A stretch of 64,000 bases of DNA from assembly GCF_006874465.1 (NCBI RefSeq), contig NZ_VIRL01000008.1, positions 62,001-126,000 on the forward strand. The letters are read 5' to 3'. A program made the translations under genes and the position numbers. Source of the stretch: Microbispora bryophytorum (GTDB taxonomy: Bacteria > Actinomycetota > Actinomycetes > Streptosporangiales > Streptosporangiaceae). The first letter of the stretch is position 1. Every line of letters starts with the position of its first letter. A model generated the notes under the pieces. The model was not told the origin of the DNA, ran no database searches, and saw only the letters and a list, made by a program, of their open reading frames with translations. This document shows positions 50,132-59,826 of the stretch, piece by piece.

Positions 50132-53100
50132 TCACGTCCTACGGGACGCGAGGGCCAGCACCTCGTCGCGCCGCAGGGCGCGCCCGCGCTCACCGCACCG
50201 GGAGAACTCCACGGACCCGAGCACGGCCCGCACGGCGTCGGCCACCCTCCGGTGGTCGACGCTCGGGTCGTGGACGAACCCGCGGACGGCCTCCGCCCCG
50301 CCGAGGATGACGGCGGCCCGCGCGTGGTCGCCCTCGTGGACGGCGAGCGCCGCGTGCCCGACGAGCGCGTGCCCGACGACCGGGGCGTCGCCGGACTTCA
50401 CCGCGAGGGCCAGCGCCCTGTCGTGCAGGGTGCGGGCCGCCGCCGCGTCTCCCTCCTGCCCGGCCAGCATGCCGAGCGAGGTCGTCAGCGTCGCCTCGAA
50501 CTGGGGGATGGCCGGCGTGGACCGGAGCAGCCGGACGGCCTCGTCGTAGTGACGCCGCGCCGTCTCGAGGTCGCCGTCCGCTCGGGCGAAGTCGCCCCGC
50601 ACGTGCCGCACCCCGGCCAGCCCGATGGGGTCGCCGGTGGCGCCGCACAGCCGCTCGGTCTCCCGCAGAGCCGCCTCGGCGGCCTCCCGGTCGCCCGCCG
50701 CGCTCAGCGCGACCGCCAGGCGGGTGCGCAGGAACGGCGTCTCCTCGACGGCCCCGACCTCCTCCAGGAGCGCGATCGCCTCCTTCATGAGGGGCACGGC
50801 CTTCCGGAGGTCGCCGCGCATCACGTTCGTCTCCGCGAGGACGCTCAGGCAGTTCCCCACCCCCCACCGGTCTCCGACCGTCCTGAACGTGTCGAGCGCG
50901 AGCACCAGGTCGGCCTCGCCCTCCTCGGAACGTCCCGCGTTGAAGTGCAGGTGGGCGCGGAAGATACGGGCGGAGGCGGCGACCCAGCCGTCCGGATGTC
51001 CGAGCAGCGGCTCCAGCTGAGCCTCCGCCTCCTGCCGCAGGCCGGAGAACATCGACATGATCGGCATCGCGATCGCCACGAGGGGGTGCGGAGCGGCGTC
51101 CCGGATGCCGCGCGCGTAGCGGGCCGTGACCGCCAGGCTCCGCCCGGCCTGCGCCAGGTTCCCCTCCCCGCCCGCACTCGTGATGCCGTGCACCGCGTGG
51201 GCCAGCGCCAGCCGCGCGGGGTCGCCGTCGTCGCCCGCCAGGGCCAGCGCCTCCGCCGACCGCTGGGCGCCCTCCAGCCGCTGGCCGGACAGCCACCAAT
51301 ACCACCCGAGTCCGCCGACCAGGCGCAGCGCGAGGTCCGCCTCGGCCTCCTCGCAGGCCCATCTGAGGGCCGCCGACAGGTTGTCGTGTTCCGCCGACAG
51401 CCGGGCCAGACACACGAGCTGCTCCGCACCGCGCAGGTGTGGCTCGGTGTCCGCGGCGAGGCGGGCGAAGAACTCTGCGTGGGCGAGCCGCACCTTCCGC
51501 TCCTCACCCGACTCGGCCAGGCGTTCCGCGGCGTACGCCTTGATCGTCTCCAGCATGCGGTAGCGGCCGCCGTCGAACACGACCAGCGACTTGTCCACCA
51601 GCCTGCCGAGCACGTCGATGTCGCCCTCGCAGACCTGCTCGGCGGCCTCCAGCGTGGCCCCGCCCGCGAACACCGCCAGCCGTGCGGCGAGCGCGCGCTC
51701 GCCGGCGTCGAGCAGGTCCCAGCTCCACTCCACGACGGCGCGGAGCGTCTGGTGGCGGGGCACGGCCGTACGGCTTCCGCCGGTGAACAGCCGGAACCGA
51801 TCGCCGAGCCGCTCGGCGATCTGCCCGGCCGACAGCATGCGGAGCCGGGCGGCGGCCAGCTCGATGGCAAGCGGCATGCCGTCGAGCTCGCGGCAGATGC
51901 GCTCGACGGCGTCGCGCTCGCCGTCCACCAGATAGCCGGGCCGTTTGGCGGCCGCCCGCTCGGCGAACAGCCGCACGGCGTGACCGGCCCCGAGCGGCCC
52001 GACCGGCCACAGCCGCTCTCCGGTGATGCCGAGCGGCTCCCTGCTGGTGGCGAGGATGCGCAGGCCGGGGCACTCGGCGAGGAGCCGGTCGGCGAGCGCG
52101 GCGGCCGGCTCGATCACGTGCTCGCAGTTGTCCAGCACGATCAGCGTGTCGCGCGCCGCCAGAGCGGAGACGAGCCGGGACACCGGGTCGGACTCCCCAC
52201 CCGGCGCGGACGGCATGGCGGGCGCCGCGCGCACGGGCACCAGGCCGGTGTCGCGCAGGCCGAGCGCGGTCAGGGCGGCCTGCGGCACCTCCGCCGCGTC
52301 CCCGACGGGTGCGAGCTCGACCAGCCAGACGCCGTCGGGCATGCGCGCGGCGATCGCCTCGGCCGACTCCACCGCGAGCCTCGTCTTGCCCGCACCGCCC
52401 GGGCCGAGCAGTGTGACCAGGCGGTCGGCGGCGAGGAGCCCGCCGATCCTGCGGACGTCGTCGTCCCGGCCGACGAAGCTGGTCAGCCGCGCACTCAGGT
52501 TGCCCCGGCGCGCAGCGCGCGGCGACGGCCCGTCCACCGGGGCGAGCCCCTGCTCCATCCGGGCGAACCTCCTGGGCGTCACCCCGGGTGACGGGCGGGT
52601 TCCCTCCTCGGGTGCCTCGCCCCTCAGCATCGCGAGGTGAAGCCCGGCCAGAGCCGGCGAGGGGTCGGCCCCGAGCAGGTCGGCGAACACGGACCGGGCC
52701 TCCTCGTAGGCGGCCAGCGCCTCGACCCGGCGGCCCGCCCCGTAGAGGGCGCGCATGAGCTGCCCGTGCGGCCGTTCCCGCAGCGGGTGGGCGGCGACGA
52801 GCAGCCGCAGCTCCGAGATCAGGTCGGCGTGCCGGCCCAGGGCCAGCTCCGCCTCGATCCTGTCCTCGGCGGCCGCGATCCTGAGCCCCTCCAGCCGGGC
52901 CACCTCGACCTCGGCGTCCGGCAGGTCGGTCAGCGGAGCGCCGCGCCACAGGCCGAGCGCCTCACGCAGCAGGCCGGCGGCGTAGCCCGGATCGCCCGCG
53001 GCCAGCGCCGCGGCGCCCTCCCCCGCGAGGCGGGCGAACCTGTGGAGGTCCACCTGGTCGGGGGAGACGGCCAGGCGGTAGCCGGACGGCCCGCCGACCA

Positions 53101-53332
53101 CCAGGCCACGGTCGACCGTGGCCCGTAGCCGGGACACCAGCGCCTGCAGGGCGTTCCCCACGCCGCTGGGCGGGCGGTCGTCCCACACCCCCGCCACGAG
53201 CGCCTCGGTGGAGACGGTGCGCCCGGCGTCCAGCAGCAGGAGCGTCAGCAGGGCCCGCAGCCGCCGCCCGCCGACCTCGACCGGCTGCCCGTCGCGCCGT
53301 ACGTCGAGGGGGCCCAGAACGGCGAAGCTCAT
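50132..53332 (-). CDS. AfsR/SARP-type BTAD regulator with NB-ARC ATPase and TPR region
   Basis: A 1066-residue regulator. It has an N-terminal OmpR-like DNA-binding domain (FAVLGPLDVRRDGQPVEVGG, RRLRALLTLLLLDAG), then a BTAD helical domain (ADGVRLYDAL-like, here LREALGLWRGAPLTDLPDAE). An NB-ARC/AAA ATPase with P-loop LLGPGGAGKTRLA and Walker B TLIVLDNCEHVIEP follows, then ~450 residues of TPR-like helices (NLSAALRWACEEAEADLALR, and many A-L-x3-G repeats). Such proteins activate secondary-metabolite or transport genes on nucleotide and ligand signals. ATG 53332 follows GGGAGTGGGC; upstream ATGs are less well placed. It converges on drrAB, its likely target. Confidence 0.9.
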   Translation of the reverse strand: MSFAVLGPLDVRRDGQPVEVGGRRLRALLTLLLLDAGRTVSTEALVAGVWDDRPPSGVGNALQALVSRLRATVDRGLVVGGPSGYRLAVSPDQVDLHRFARLAGEGAAALAAGDPGYAAGLLREALGLWRGAPLTDLPDAEVEVARLEGLRIAAAEDRIEAELALGRHADLISELRLLVAAHPLRERPHGQLMRALYGAGRRVEALAAYEEARSVFADLLGADPSPALAGLHLAMLRGEAPEEGTRPSPGVTPRRFARMEQGLAPVDGPSPRAARRGNLSARLTSFVGRDDDVRRIGGLLAADRLVTLLGPGGAGKTRLAVESAEAIAARMPDGVWLVELAPVGDAAEVPQAALTALGLRDTGLVPVRAAPAMPSAPGGESDPVSRLVSALAARDTLIVLDNCEHVIEPAAALADRLLAECPGLRILATSREPLGITGERLWPVGPLGAGHAVRLFAERAAAKRPGYLVDGERDAVERICRELDGMPLAIELAAARLRMLSAGQIAERLGDRFRLFTGGSRTAVPRHQTLRAVVEWSWDLLDAGERALAARLAVFAGGATLEAAEQVCEGDIDVLGRLVDKSLVVFDGGRYRMLETIKAYAAERLAESGEERKVRLAHAEFFARLAADTEPHLRGAEQLVCLARLSAEHDNLSAALRWACEEAEADLALRLVGGLGWYWWLSGQRLEGAQRSAEALALAGDDGDPARLALAHAVHGITSAGGEGNLAQAGRSLAVTARYARGIRDAAPHPLVAIAMPIMSMFSGLRQEAEAQLEPLLGHPDGWVAASARIFRAHLHFNAGRSEEGEADLVLALDTFRTVGDRWGVGNCLSVLAETNVMRGDLRKAVPLMKEAIALLEEVGAVEETPFLRTRLAVALSAAGDREAAEAALRETERLCGATGDPIGLAGVRHVRGDFARADGDLETARRHYDEAVRLLRSTPAIPQFEATLTTSLGMLAGQEGDAAAARTLHDRALALAVKSGDAPVVGHALVGHAALAVHEGDHARAAVILGGAEAVRGFVHDPSVDHRRVADAVRAVLGSVEFSRCGERGRALRRDEVLALASRRT

Positions 53333-53537
53333 GCCCACTCCCGGCGTGTCCCCCTGCATGCCTCGATTGTGGCGGATAAGGGCACTCGGAGCCTCACACC
53401 CCCACATACCGGTTCTCCGCACGTACCGATCGATTCGGGAGAACGCGGAGGTCAGCGCCTCGCACGGCCCCGGTCATCGGTACGGATCACCGCGATCCGG
53501 TCGGGGCACGTGTCCAATCCGCGTAGCATCATCGGGC

Positions 53538-54083
53538 ATGGGGTCGCCGAGAAAATCAGCGGTCGCGCGGGCCGCCGTCACGGTGACGGCGCTCACGCTG
53601 GCCGCGTCGGGCTGTGGAATCCTGGGCGGGGGATCGCCGAGGAACCTCGACGTCATCAGCGTGTCGAGCCCGCAGTTCCGCGACGGCGCCCCCCTGCCGG
53701 ACGACTACTCCTGTAAGGGGGGGCAGGGCAACCCGCCTCTCCGCTGGTCGGGCACGTCGGGCGCCAAGTCGGTGGCCCTCGTGGTCGACGACAACAGTCC
53801 CCGCAGCGGCCCGGAGGTGCACTGGGTGGTGTTCGACATCGACCCCGCGACGACCGAGCTGGGCATGGACGACGTCCCCCGGGGGGCCCGCCAGGGCATG
53901 ACGTCGAACGGGAAGGTGGGCTATGCGCCCCCATGCCAGGCCGGCGGCAGCTACCGTTTCACTGTCTACGCGCTGAACACGAAGCTCGACCTGAAGCAGG
54001 GCGCCGACCTCGCGAAGACCCTGGAGGGCATCGCGAGTCACACCATCGCCCGTGGGCGCCTCACGGCGAACACGATCGAGTGA
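53538..54083 (+). CDS. YbhB/YbcL-type PEBP lipoprotein
   Basis: A 181-residue lipoprotein of the phosphatidylethanolamine-binding protein (Raf-kinase-inhibitor-like) family. The signal (AVTVTALTLAASGCGILGG) has a lipobox with the Cys at ~25. The PEBP core has NPPLRWSGTSGAKSVALVVD, the ligand-pocket DxxxP-type region SGPEVHWVVFDIDP, GYAPPCQAGGSYRFTVYALN, and a C-terminal AxHTIARG-like helix. Bacterial members have no firm role; ligand binding in the envelope is likely. ATG at 53538 with CGGGC. It is divergent from the BTAD regulator across a ~205-base gap with no other feature that I can name. Confidence 0.85.
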   Translation: MGSPRKSAVARAAVTVTALTLAASGCGILGGGSPRNLDVISVSSPQFRDGAPLPDDYSCKGGQGNPPLRWSGTSGAKSVALVVDDNSPRSGPEVHWVVFDIDPATTELGMDDVPRGARQGMTSNGKVGYAPPCQAGGSYRFTVYALNTKLDLKQGADLAKTLEGIASHTIARGRLTANTIE

Positions 54084-54280
54084 CATGCATCGAGTGACAT
54101 GCTGGGCACCGGAGGTAGTCGTGCTACACCAATCTTCACCTAGGGTGTGACAACGGTCATTGTGGTCGAGCAGAATCGGATCCAATTGCTGAGCGCAGGT
54201 GATCAAAGGGGACAGGTCGCGTCGATGGCCGCGCGACCTCACCGGCGCCGCAGAAAGGCCATCGCCTTGAGGGTGGTGCT

Positions 54281-56245
54281 ATGACTGCGGTCATTGTGGG
54301 TCTTGTCGCCGTCGTGCTTCTCGTGCTGCTGGTCGTGGCGCTGGGCATGCGGTCGATGAACCGCAGAGAGAGCGCTCTCTCCGCCGAGCGCCTCAAGGCG
54401 ATGGCAGAGAACAAGGGACCCAAGCCCCGGCGGCCCGCCGAGGAGACGTTCTTCGAGAGCTTCCCCGCGGGGTTCGACGCCTTCGAGGAGCCGGAGAAGG
54501 AGCGTCCGGCGCCCCGCCCTGCCCCCCGCCCCGGCGGGCGGCAGGCGGCACGGCCCGCGCAGCGCGGCGGCAAACAGGCCGCCGCCGCCCGCGGCAAGCG
54601 CGGCGTGGACGAGTGGGGCGGCGCCGACGACTACGATGACGACTACTGGTCGCGCGTACGCGCCGACGACGGCGGCTTCGGGGGGACGATCGCCGCGAGG
54701 ATGGCCACCCCCCGGCCGATCGACGAGACCGCGGGCGCGGCCCAGATGGCCGACCCCGACGCCGCGACCGTGCAGGCCCCCCTGCCCGCCCGCCCGAACC
54801 GCGCCCGGCGCGCCGGCGCCGACGAGCCCGTGCTTCCCGGCGCCCCCGTCCCCGCCTCGGCCATGGCCGACCAGAAGACCGTCACCTTCTCCGCTCCGAC
54901 GCCCGACCTGCTCGACGTCCCCGCCGCTCCGGCCGGCTCCCCGTCGACCGGTCCCTTCGACGCGAGCCGCGCGACCGGCCCGTTCGACGCCCCCGCGGCG
55001 AGTGGCGCCCCCGCGTCCCCGGCCGGCGACCCCTTCGCGGCCCCCGCCGGAACCCGGTCGGGCACACCCGGCACGTCCAGCCGCAGGCCGAGCAGGTCCG
55101 GCCGCTCATCGCGCGCGGCCCGCCGCGCCACGGCCGCCGCGGGCGATGCCGGGCAGGCCGGCGGCTCCCACGACAGCCACCAGGCCACGGGCCCGTTCCC
55201 GTCGGCCCCGAGCGCCGGCGCGTACGGGACGCAGCCGAACGCCGACCCCCTGGGGATCGCGGCGAGCACCGGCCCGTTCGGGGCTCCCGCCTACGACACG
55301 CCCGCGGCCACCGGGCCGTTCGCCTCGCAGGGCGGCGCGGGCTCCCACGACGGCCGCGCGACGGGCGGCTACGCCGCGACGCCGTCCTCCCCCATCTCGG
55401 CCGCCGGGTCCGCCGCCGGCGCGTACGATCCGGCCCGCACGAGCGGCGCGTTCGAGGCCGCCGCGCCCGCCACCTCGCCGACCACCTCGCCGGCCGACGC
55501 TCTCGCCGACCCCGCTGCCCGTTCGACCGGCGGCTCCTTCGACGCGTGGGCGGCGAGCTACGACACGCCCCGATCCGACGCCTACGACTCGTCCCACGTC
55601 GCGACGGGCCCGTTCCGCGCGGCCGGCGCCTCGCCGTCCTACCCGCCCAACCCGGCGGCGACCGGCACCGACGGAGCGGGTGCCACCGACTCCGGCTGGC
55701 CGGTCACCGGCAGCTACCCGCCGGTCCCCGCCGCCTCCGGTCCCGCGACGGACTCCTCCTGGCCGGGCGCCCGCGACGTGCTCGACGACCCGGAACCGGC
55801 GCACGGCGCGTCCTCCTGGCCCAACGCGGAGACCTACCAGACCCCGGCCTACGACGGCTACGCGTCCGCCTACCCGGCGGAGGGCGGCTACCCGGCCGCC
55901 TCGGCGCCGTCGCCCGCCGCGCCCTCCACCCCGTCATACGAGGTGAGCGCGGGCTGGGCGACGATCGACGCCTCGGACACGGTGACCGGTTCGGCTCCGG
56001 CGACCGCCTCGCCGTACGAGTCGGCGGGCTACGACGCGCCGTCCGGGCAGAGCCAGTACGGCTACGACCGGCAGCAGCAGGGGTACGGCGGCGTCCAGCA
56101 GCCGTCGTGGCCCGAGCAGCAGGACGCCGCCGGAAGCTGGCCCTCCTACGACGAGGCCCACGACGACGCCTCCACCTCCGCGAGCGGGCGGCGGCGGGGC
56201 AGCCACCGCAACCCCGAGAGCGACTATCCCGACTACTACCGGTGA
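54281..56245 (+). CDS. Single-TM protein with a long disordered tail bearing repeated TGPF motifs
   Basis: A 654-residue protein. Residues 1-22 are one membrane helix (MTAVIVGLVAVVLLVLLVVA), followed by a basic stretch and ~600 residues rich in Ala, Pro, Ser, Gly and Thr, with no folded domain that I recognise. The motif (S/A)TGPF occurs six times and related SGAF or TGGY elements several more. These are short putative phosphothreonine- or partner-binding elements seen in other actinobacterial signalling tails (recalled). It ends RGSHRNPESDYPDYYR. ATG 54281 after GAGGG; its first codons overlap the stop of a possible 45-codon leader ORF (54147-54284). Function unknown. Confidence 0.65.
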   Translation: MTAVIVGLVAVVLLVLLVVALGMRSMNRRESALSAERLKAMAENKGPKPRRPAEETFFESFPAGFDAFEEPEKERPAPRPAPRPGGRQAARPAQRGGKQAAAARGKRGVDEWGGADDYDDDYWSRVRADDGGFGGTIAARMATPRPIDETAGAAQMADPDAATVQAPLPARPNRARRAGADEPVLPGAPVPASAMADQKTVTFSAPTPDLLDVPAAPAGSPSTGPFDASRATGPFDAPAASGAPASPAGDPFAAPAGTRSGTPGTSSRRPSRSGRSSRAARRATAAAGDAGQAGGSHDSHQATGPFPSAPSAGAYGTQPNADPLGIAASTGPFGAPAYDTPAATGPFASQGGAGSHDGRATGGYAATPSSPISAAGSAAGAYDPARTSGAFEAAAPATSPTTSPADALADPAARSTGGSFDAWAASYDTPRSDAYDSSHVATGPFRAAGASPSYPPNPAATGTDGAGATDSGWPVTGSYPPVPAASGPATDSSWPGARDVLDDPEPAHGASSWPNAETYQTPAYDGYASAYPAEGGYPAASAPSPAAPSTPSYEVSAGWATIDASDTVTGSAPATASPYESAGYDAPSGQSQYGYDRQQQGYGGVQQPSWPEQQDAAGSWPSYDEAHDDASTSASGRRRGSHRNPESDYPDYYR

Positions 56246-56298
56246 TTTTCCCGTTCCCTGCCTGGTGACGACCTCCGCGGCTGGCATATTGTCAGCCC

Positions 56299-58575
56299 AT
56301 GACAATCAGTGACGACGCGGTCTCGCTACGTAACTGGAAGTCCGTGCTCCGGCGTGACGTACCCGCGTCGCTGGTGGTCTTCCTGGTGGCGGTGCCGCTG
56401 TCGCTCGGCATCGCCGTCGCGTCCGGCGCACCGGTGGCGGCCGGGCTCGTCGCCGCCGTGGTCGGCGGCGTGGTGGCCGGCGCCCTCGGCGGATCCGTCG
56501 TCCAGGTGAGCGGTCCGGCCGCGGGGCTGTCCCTGGTGGTCGCCGAACTCGTCCACACGTACGGCTGGCGCGCCACGTGCGCCATCACCGTCATGGCCGG
56601 CCTCCTCCAGTTGGTCCTCGGCGGGCTCAAGGTGGCGCGGGCGGCGCTCGGGGTCTCCCCCGCCGTCGTCCACGGCATGCTCGCCGGGGTCGGCGTGGTG
56701 ATCGCGCTGTCCCAGTTGCACATCGTGCTCGGCGGTGCGCCACAGCGCTCCGCGCTGGAGAACGTCCTCGAACTCCCCGCCCAGATCCTCGACAACCACA
56801 CGCACGCCGTCATGATCGGCGTGCTGACGATCGGGGTCCTGCTCGTGTGGGGCCGCATCCCCCGGCTGCGCACCGTGCCCGCCCCGCTCGCCGCCCTGAT
56901 GATCGCCGCGCTGACGGCCGCGGTGACGGGCTGGGACCTGACGAAGGTGGACCTGAAGGGCGGGTTCTCCTCCGTCCAGGGACCTGTGATGCCGCAGGGC
57001 GACTGGCACGCGATCGCCGGAGCCGTCCTGCTCGTCGCCCTCCTCGCCGGAGTGGAGTCGCTGCTGACCTGCGTCGCGTCCAACCGCCTGCACGACGGGC
57101 CCCGCGCCGATCTCGACCGCGAACTCACCGCGCAGGGCGTGGCGAACGCGCTGTCCGGCGCGCTCGGCGGCCTTCCGGTGGCGGGTGTCGTCGTCCGGAC
57201 GACCACCAACGCGCGGGCGGGCGCCCGGAGCCGCTGGTCCGCGGTGCTCCACGGGGTGTGGGTGCTGCTGTTCACCACGGCCTTCGCCTGGATGATCACG
57301 TTGATCCCCCTGGAGGCGCTCGCGGCGCTGCTGCTGTTCATCGGCGTGCAGATGGTCAACCTCGGGCACGTACGCAACCTGCGCAGCCACCGTGAGATGC
57401 CGGTCTACTTCGTGACGATGGCCGCGGTCGTGCTGATCGGTCTGGCCGAGGGCGTGGCGATCGGCCTCGGGCTGGCCGCCCTGCTCGCCCTGCGCCGCCT
57501 GGCCTGGGTGTCGGTCGACGCACGGGAGACGGGCGAGCGGCGCTGGCGGGTGGTCGTCACCGGATCGCTGACGTTCCTCGGCGTGCCCCGGCTGACCGAG
57601 GCGCTGCGCGGCATCCCCGCGGGGGTCGTGGTCGAGCTCGACCTGCACCTCGACTTCATGGACAACGCCGCCTTCGAGGCGCTGCACGCCTGGCGGCTTG
57701 AGCACGAACGCACCGGCGGTGTCATCGACGTGGACGAGCCGCACGGCGAGTGGTACGCCGCCGCGATCAACGGCGTCCGCCTGTTCCCAGCCAGGATTCC
57801 GCCCCGGCACGACCGCTGGTGGCTGCCCTGGGCCTACCGGCGCCACTCCCGTCGCATGGACGCCGCGGCCGGGGACGCCGGGTCCTACGCCGTGCTCAGC
57901 GCGGACGGCGGAGGCCACGACGACGTCCCCGTGCTCTGCGAGCCGCAGGGCATGCCCGACCTGATGGAGGGGACGCGGGAGTTCCAGCGCAGGACCGCGC
58001 CGATGGTCCGGTCGGTGCTCCACCGCATGGCCCGCAAGCAGTCGCCGTCGCACCTGTTCATCACCTGCGCTGACTCCCGCATCGTGCCGAACATCATCAC
58101 CGCGAGCGGTCCCGGCGACCTGTTCACGCTGCGCAACATCGGCAACCTCGTGCCGCGCGCCGGCGCCGTGCCCGCCGACGACTCGGTCGCGGCCACGATC
58201 GAGTACGCGGTGAAGGTGCTCGATGTGCGCATGATCACCGTCTGCGGGCATTCGGGATGCGGCGCCATGGCCGCCCTGCTGGGCGAGGTGCCCGACCTGC
58301 CCGCGCTGCGCAGCTGGCTGCGGCACGGACGGCAGAGCCTGGCCAGGTTCGTGGCCGCCGAGTCGTGTGACGACGACGCCGGGCCGCTCGACCGGCTCTG
58401 CCGGACCAACGTGATCCAGCAGCTCGACAATCTGCGCACCCACCCGTTCGTGGACACCCTCGTACGGGCCGGGGAGCTGGAGCTCATGGGGCTGTACTTC
58501 GACATCGGCGCGGCGCGGGTGCACCTGCTGGATCGGGAACGCTTCACGCCGGTCCCCGAGCTGCGCACCGGCTGA
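56299..58575 (+). CDS. SulP anion (bicarbonate) transporter fused to beta-carbonic anhydrase
   Basis: A 758-residue fusion. Residues ~12-400 are a SulP transporter of about 11-14 helices (DVPASLVVFLVAVPLSLGIA, VSGPAAGLSLVVAELVHTYG, NALSGALGGLPVAGVVVRTT). A short STAS-like part (VVVTGSLTFLGVPRLTEALR, DFMDNAAFEALHAW) follows. Residues ~550-758 are beta-carbonic anhydrase with zinc ligands C590, H651 and C654 and the D592/R594 pair (ITCADSRIVPN, CGHSGCGAM). Coupled CO2 hydration and bicarbonate transport is the likely role; such fusions are known in actinobacteria. ATG at 56299; the domain order is as in known fusions. Confidence 0.9.
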   Translation: MTISDDAVSLRNWKSVLRRDVPASLVVFLVAVPLSLGIAVASGAPVAAGLVAAVVGGVVAGALGGSVVQVSGPAAGLSLVVAELVHTYGWRATCAITVMAGLLQLVLGGLKVARAALGVSPAVVHGMLAGVGVVIALSQLHIVLGGAPQRSALENVLELPAQILDNHTHAVMIGVLTIGVLLVWGRIPRLRTVPAPLAALMIAALTAAVTGWDLTKVDLKGGFSSVQGPVMPQGDWHAIAGAVLLVALLAGVESLLTCVASNRLHDGPRADLDRELTAQGVANALSGALGGLPVAGVVVRTTTNARAGARSRWSAVLHGVWVLLFTTAFAWMITLIPLEALAALLLFIGVQMVNLGHVRNLRSHREMPVYFVTMAAVVLIGLAEGVAIGLGLAALLALRRLAWVSVDARETGERRWRVVVTGSLTFLGVPRLTEALRGIPAGVVVELDLHLDFMDNAAFEALHAWRLEHERTGGVIDVDEPHGEWYAAAINGVRLFPARIPPRHDRWWLPWAYRRHSRRMDAAAGDAGSYAVLSADGGGHDDVPVLCEPQGMPDLMEGTREFQRRTAPMVRSVLHRMARKQSPSHLFITCADSRIVPNIITASGPGDLFTLRNIGNLVPRAGAVPADDSVAATIEYAVKVLDVRMITVCGHSGCGAMAALLGEVPDLPALRSWLRHGRQSLARFVAAESCDDDAGPLDRLCRTNVIQQLDNLRTHPFVDTLVRAGELELMGLYFDIGAARVHLLDRERFTPVPELRTG

Positions 58576-58770
58576 GCGGCGCACCGGCCGGGCTGCGGTC
58601 TACTGAGCTGCGGTCCGGCCGCGCCAGAGGGAATGGCCGTGCCGGGGAGAGCGACCGTGCGGCGGCGCGCCGGGGCCGTACCGGCGCCTGCCTTCCGCTG
58701 ACAGCGGACCATGTCCGCCGACCGTGAAACGGGGCAGACGTGTGGCACGGGCGGGCCAAGGATGACCGTT

Positions 58771-59781
58771 ATGAAGATTCTTGTCATCGGCGGTTCGGTG
58801 TTTCTCGGACGCGCCATAGTGGACGAGGCGCTGCGGCGCGGACATGAGGTCACGACGTTCAACCGGGGCAGGAGCGGAGCGGACCTGCCCGGTGTGGAGG
58901 CGGTGCGCGGCGACCGCGAGAGCACCGACGACCTGCGGCGGCTTGCCGGCGGCAGGCAGTGGGACGCGGTGATCGACGTGTGCGGGTTCGTCCCCCGCGT
59001 CGTCCTGGAGTCGGTGCGCACGCTGTCCGGGCACGCTCCGCACTACACGTTCATCTCCAGCATCTCCGCCTACCCGGACTGGCCCGGCACGTCCGGCCTC
59101 GACGAGACCTCCCCCCTGCACGAGTGCCCGCCGGACGTGGACGCCGAGTTCGGCGACTACGGCGTGCTGAAGGCCGGTTGTGAGCGGGCGGTCGAGCAGC
59201 ACTTCGACGGCGCCGCCCTGATCATCCAGCCCGGCCTGATCCTCGGCCCGCACGAGAACGTGGGCCGGCTGCCCTGGTGGCTCACCCGCATCTCCAAAGG
59301 TGGGCGCGTGCTCGCTCCTGGCGACCCGGCCCTGCCGATCCAGCTCATCGACGCCCGCGACATCGCCGCGTTCACCCTCGGCCAGGCGGCCAGGGGCACA
59401 ACCGGCCGCTACATGACGGGCGGGGTGCAGGGCAACGCCACGTACGGCGGCTGGCTGAACGACTGCGTGGAGGTCACCGGCTCCGACGCGGAGCTGGTGT
59501 GGGCCGACGACGAGTTCCTGGTCGGCCAGGGCGTGCAGATGTGGACCGAGCTTCCGCTGTGGTATCCGGCGGCGGACCGCGAAGGCGTGTGGACGCATTC
59601 CTCGGCGAAGGCGATCGCCGCGGGTCTCACCTGCCGGCCCGTGCGGGAGACCGTCCGGGACACCTGGGAGTGGCTGAAGGACATCCCCGAGGAGCGGCGC
59701 AGCTTCGGCGGCCGGATGCACCACGGCATCGCCTCCGACAAGGAGGCGCACATCCTCGCCGCCTGGGATGCCCGCTCCTGA
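58771..59781 (+). CDS. Extended-SDR NAD-dependent epimerase/reductase
   Basis: A 336-residue Rossmann protein. The nucleotide motif is MKILVIGGSVFLGRAIVDEA (GGxxFLGR). The catalytic region reads FISSISAYPDWPGTSG with a later DYGVLKAGCERAV (YxxxK-type). It resembles UDP-glucose-4-epimerase-like and mRNA-binding-type atypical SDRs, with no sugar-nucleotide specificity that I can identify. ATG at 58771 preceded by AAGG at nine bases; longer in-frame starts at 58711 and 58762 are poorer. It stands between the SulP fusion and the PemK-domain gene, same direction, 45 bases before the latter. Confidence 0.8.
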   Translation: MKILVIGGSVFLGRAIVDEALRRGHEVTTFNRGRSGADLPGVEAVRGDRESTDDLRRLAGGRQWDAVIDVCGFVPRVVLESVRTLSGHAPHYTFISSISAYPDWPGTSGLDETSPLHECPPDVDAEFGDYGVLKAGCERAVEQHFDGAALIIQPGLILGPHENVGRLPWWLTRISKGGRVLAPGDPALPIQLIDARDIAAFTLGQAARGTTGRYMTGGVQGNATYGGWLNDCVEVTGSDAELVWADDEFLVGQGVQMWTELPLWYPAADREGVWTHSSAKAIAAGLTCRPVRETVRDTWEWLKDIPEERRSFGGRMHHGIASDKEAHILAAWDARS

Positions 59782-59826
59782 CCGCGACCGGCCTGCGCGC
59801 TCGCGGGGAGCCGTAGGCTGTCGGCC

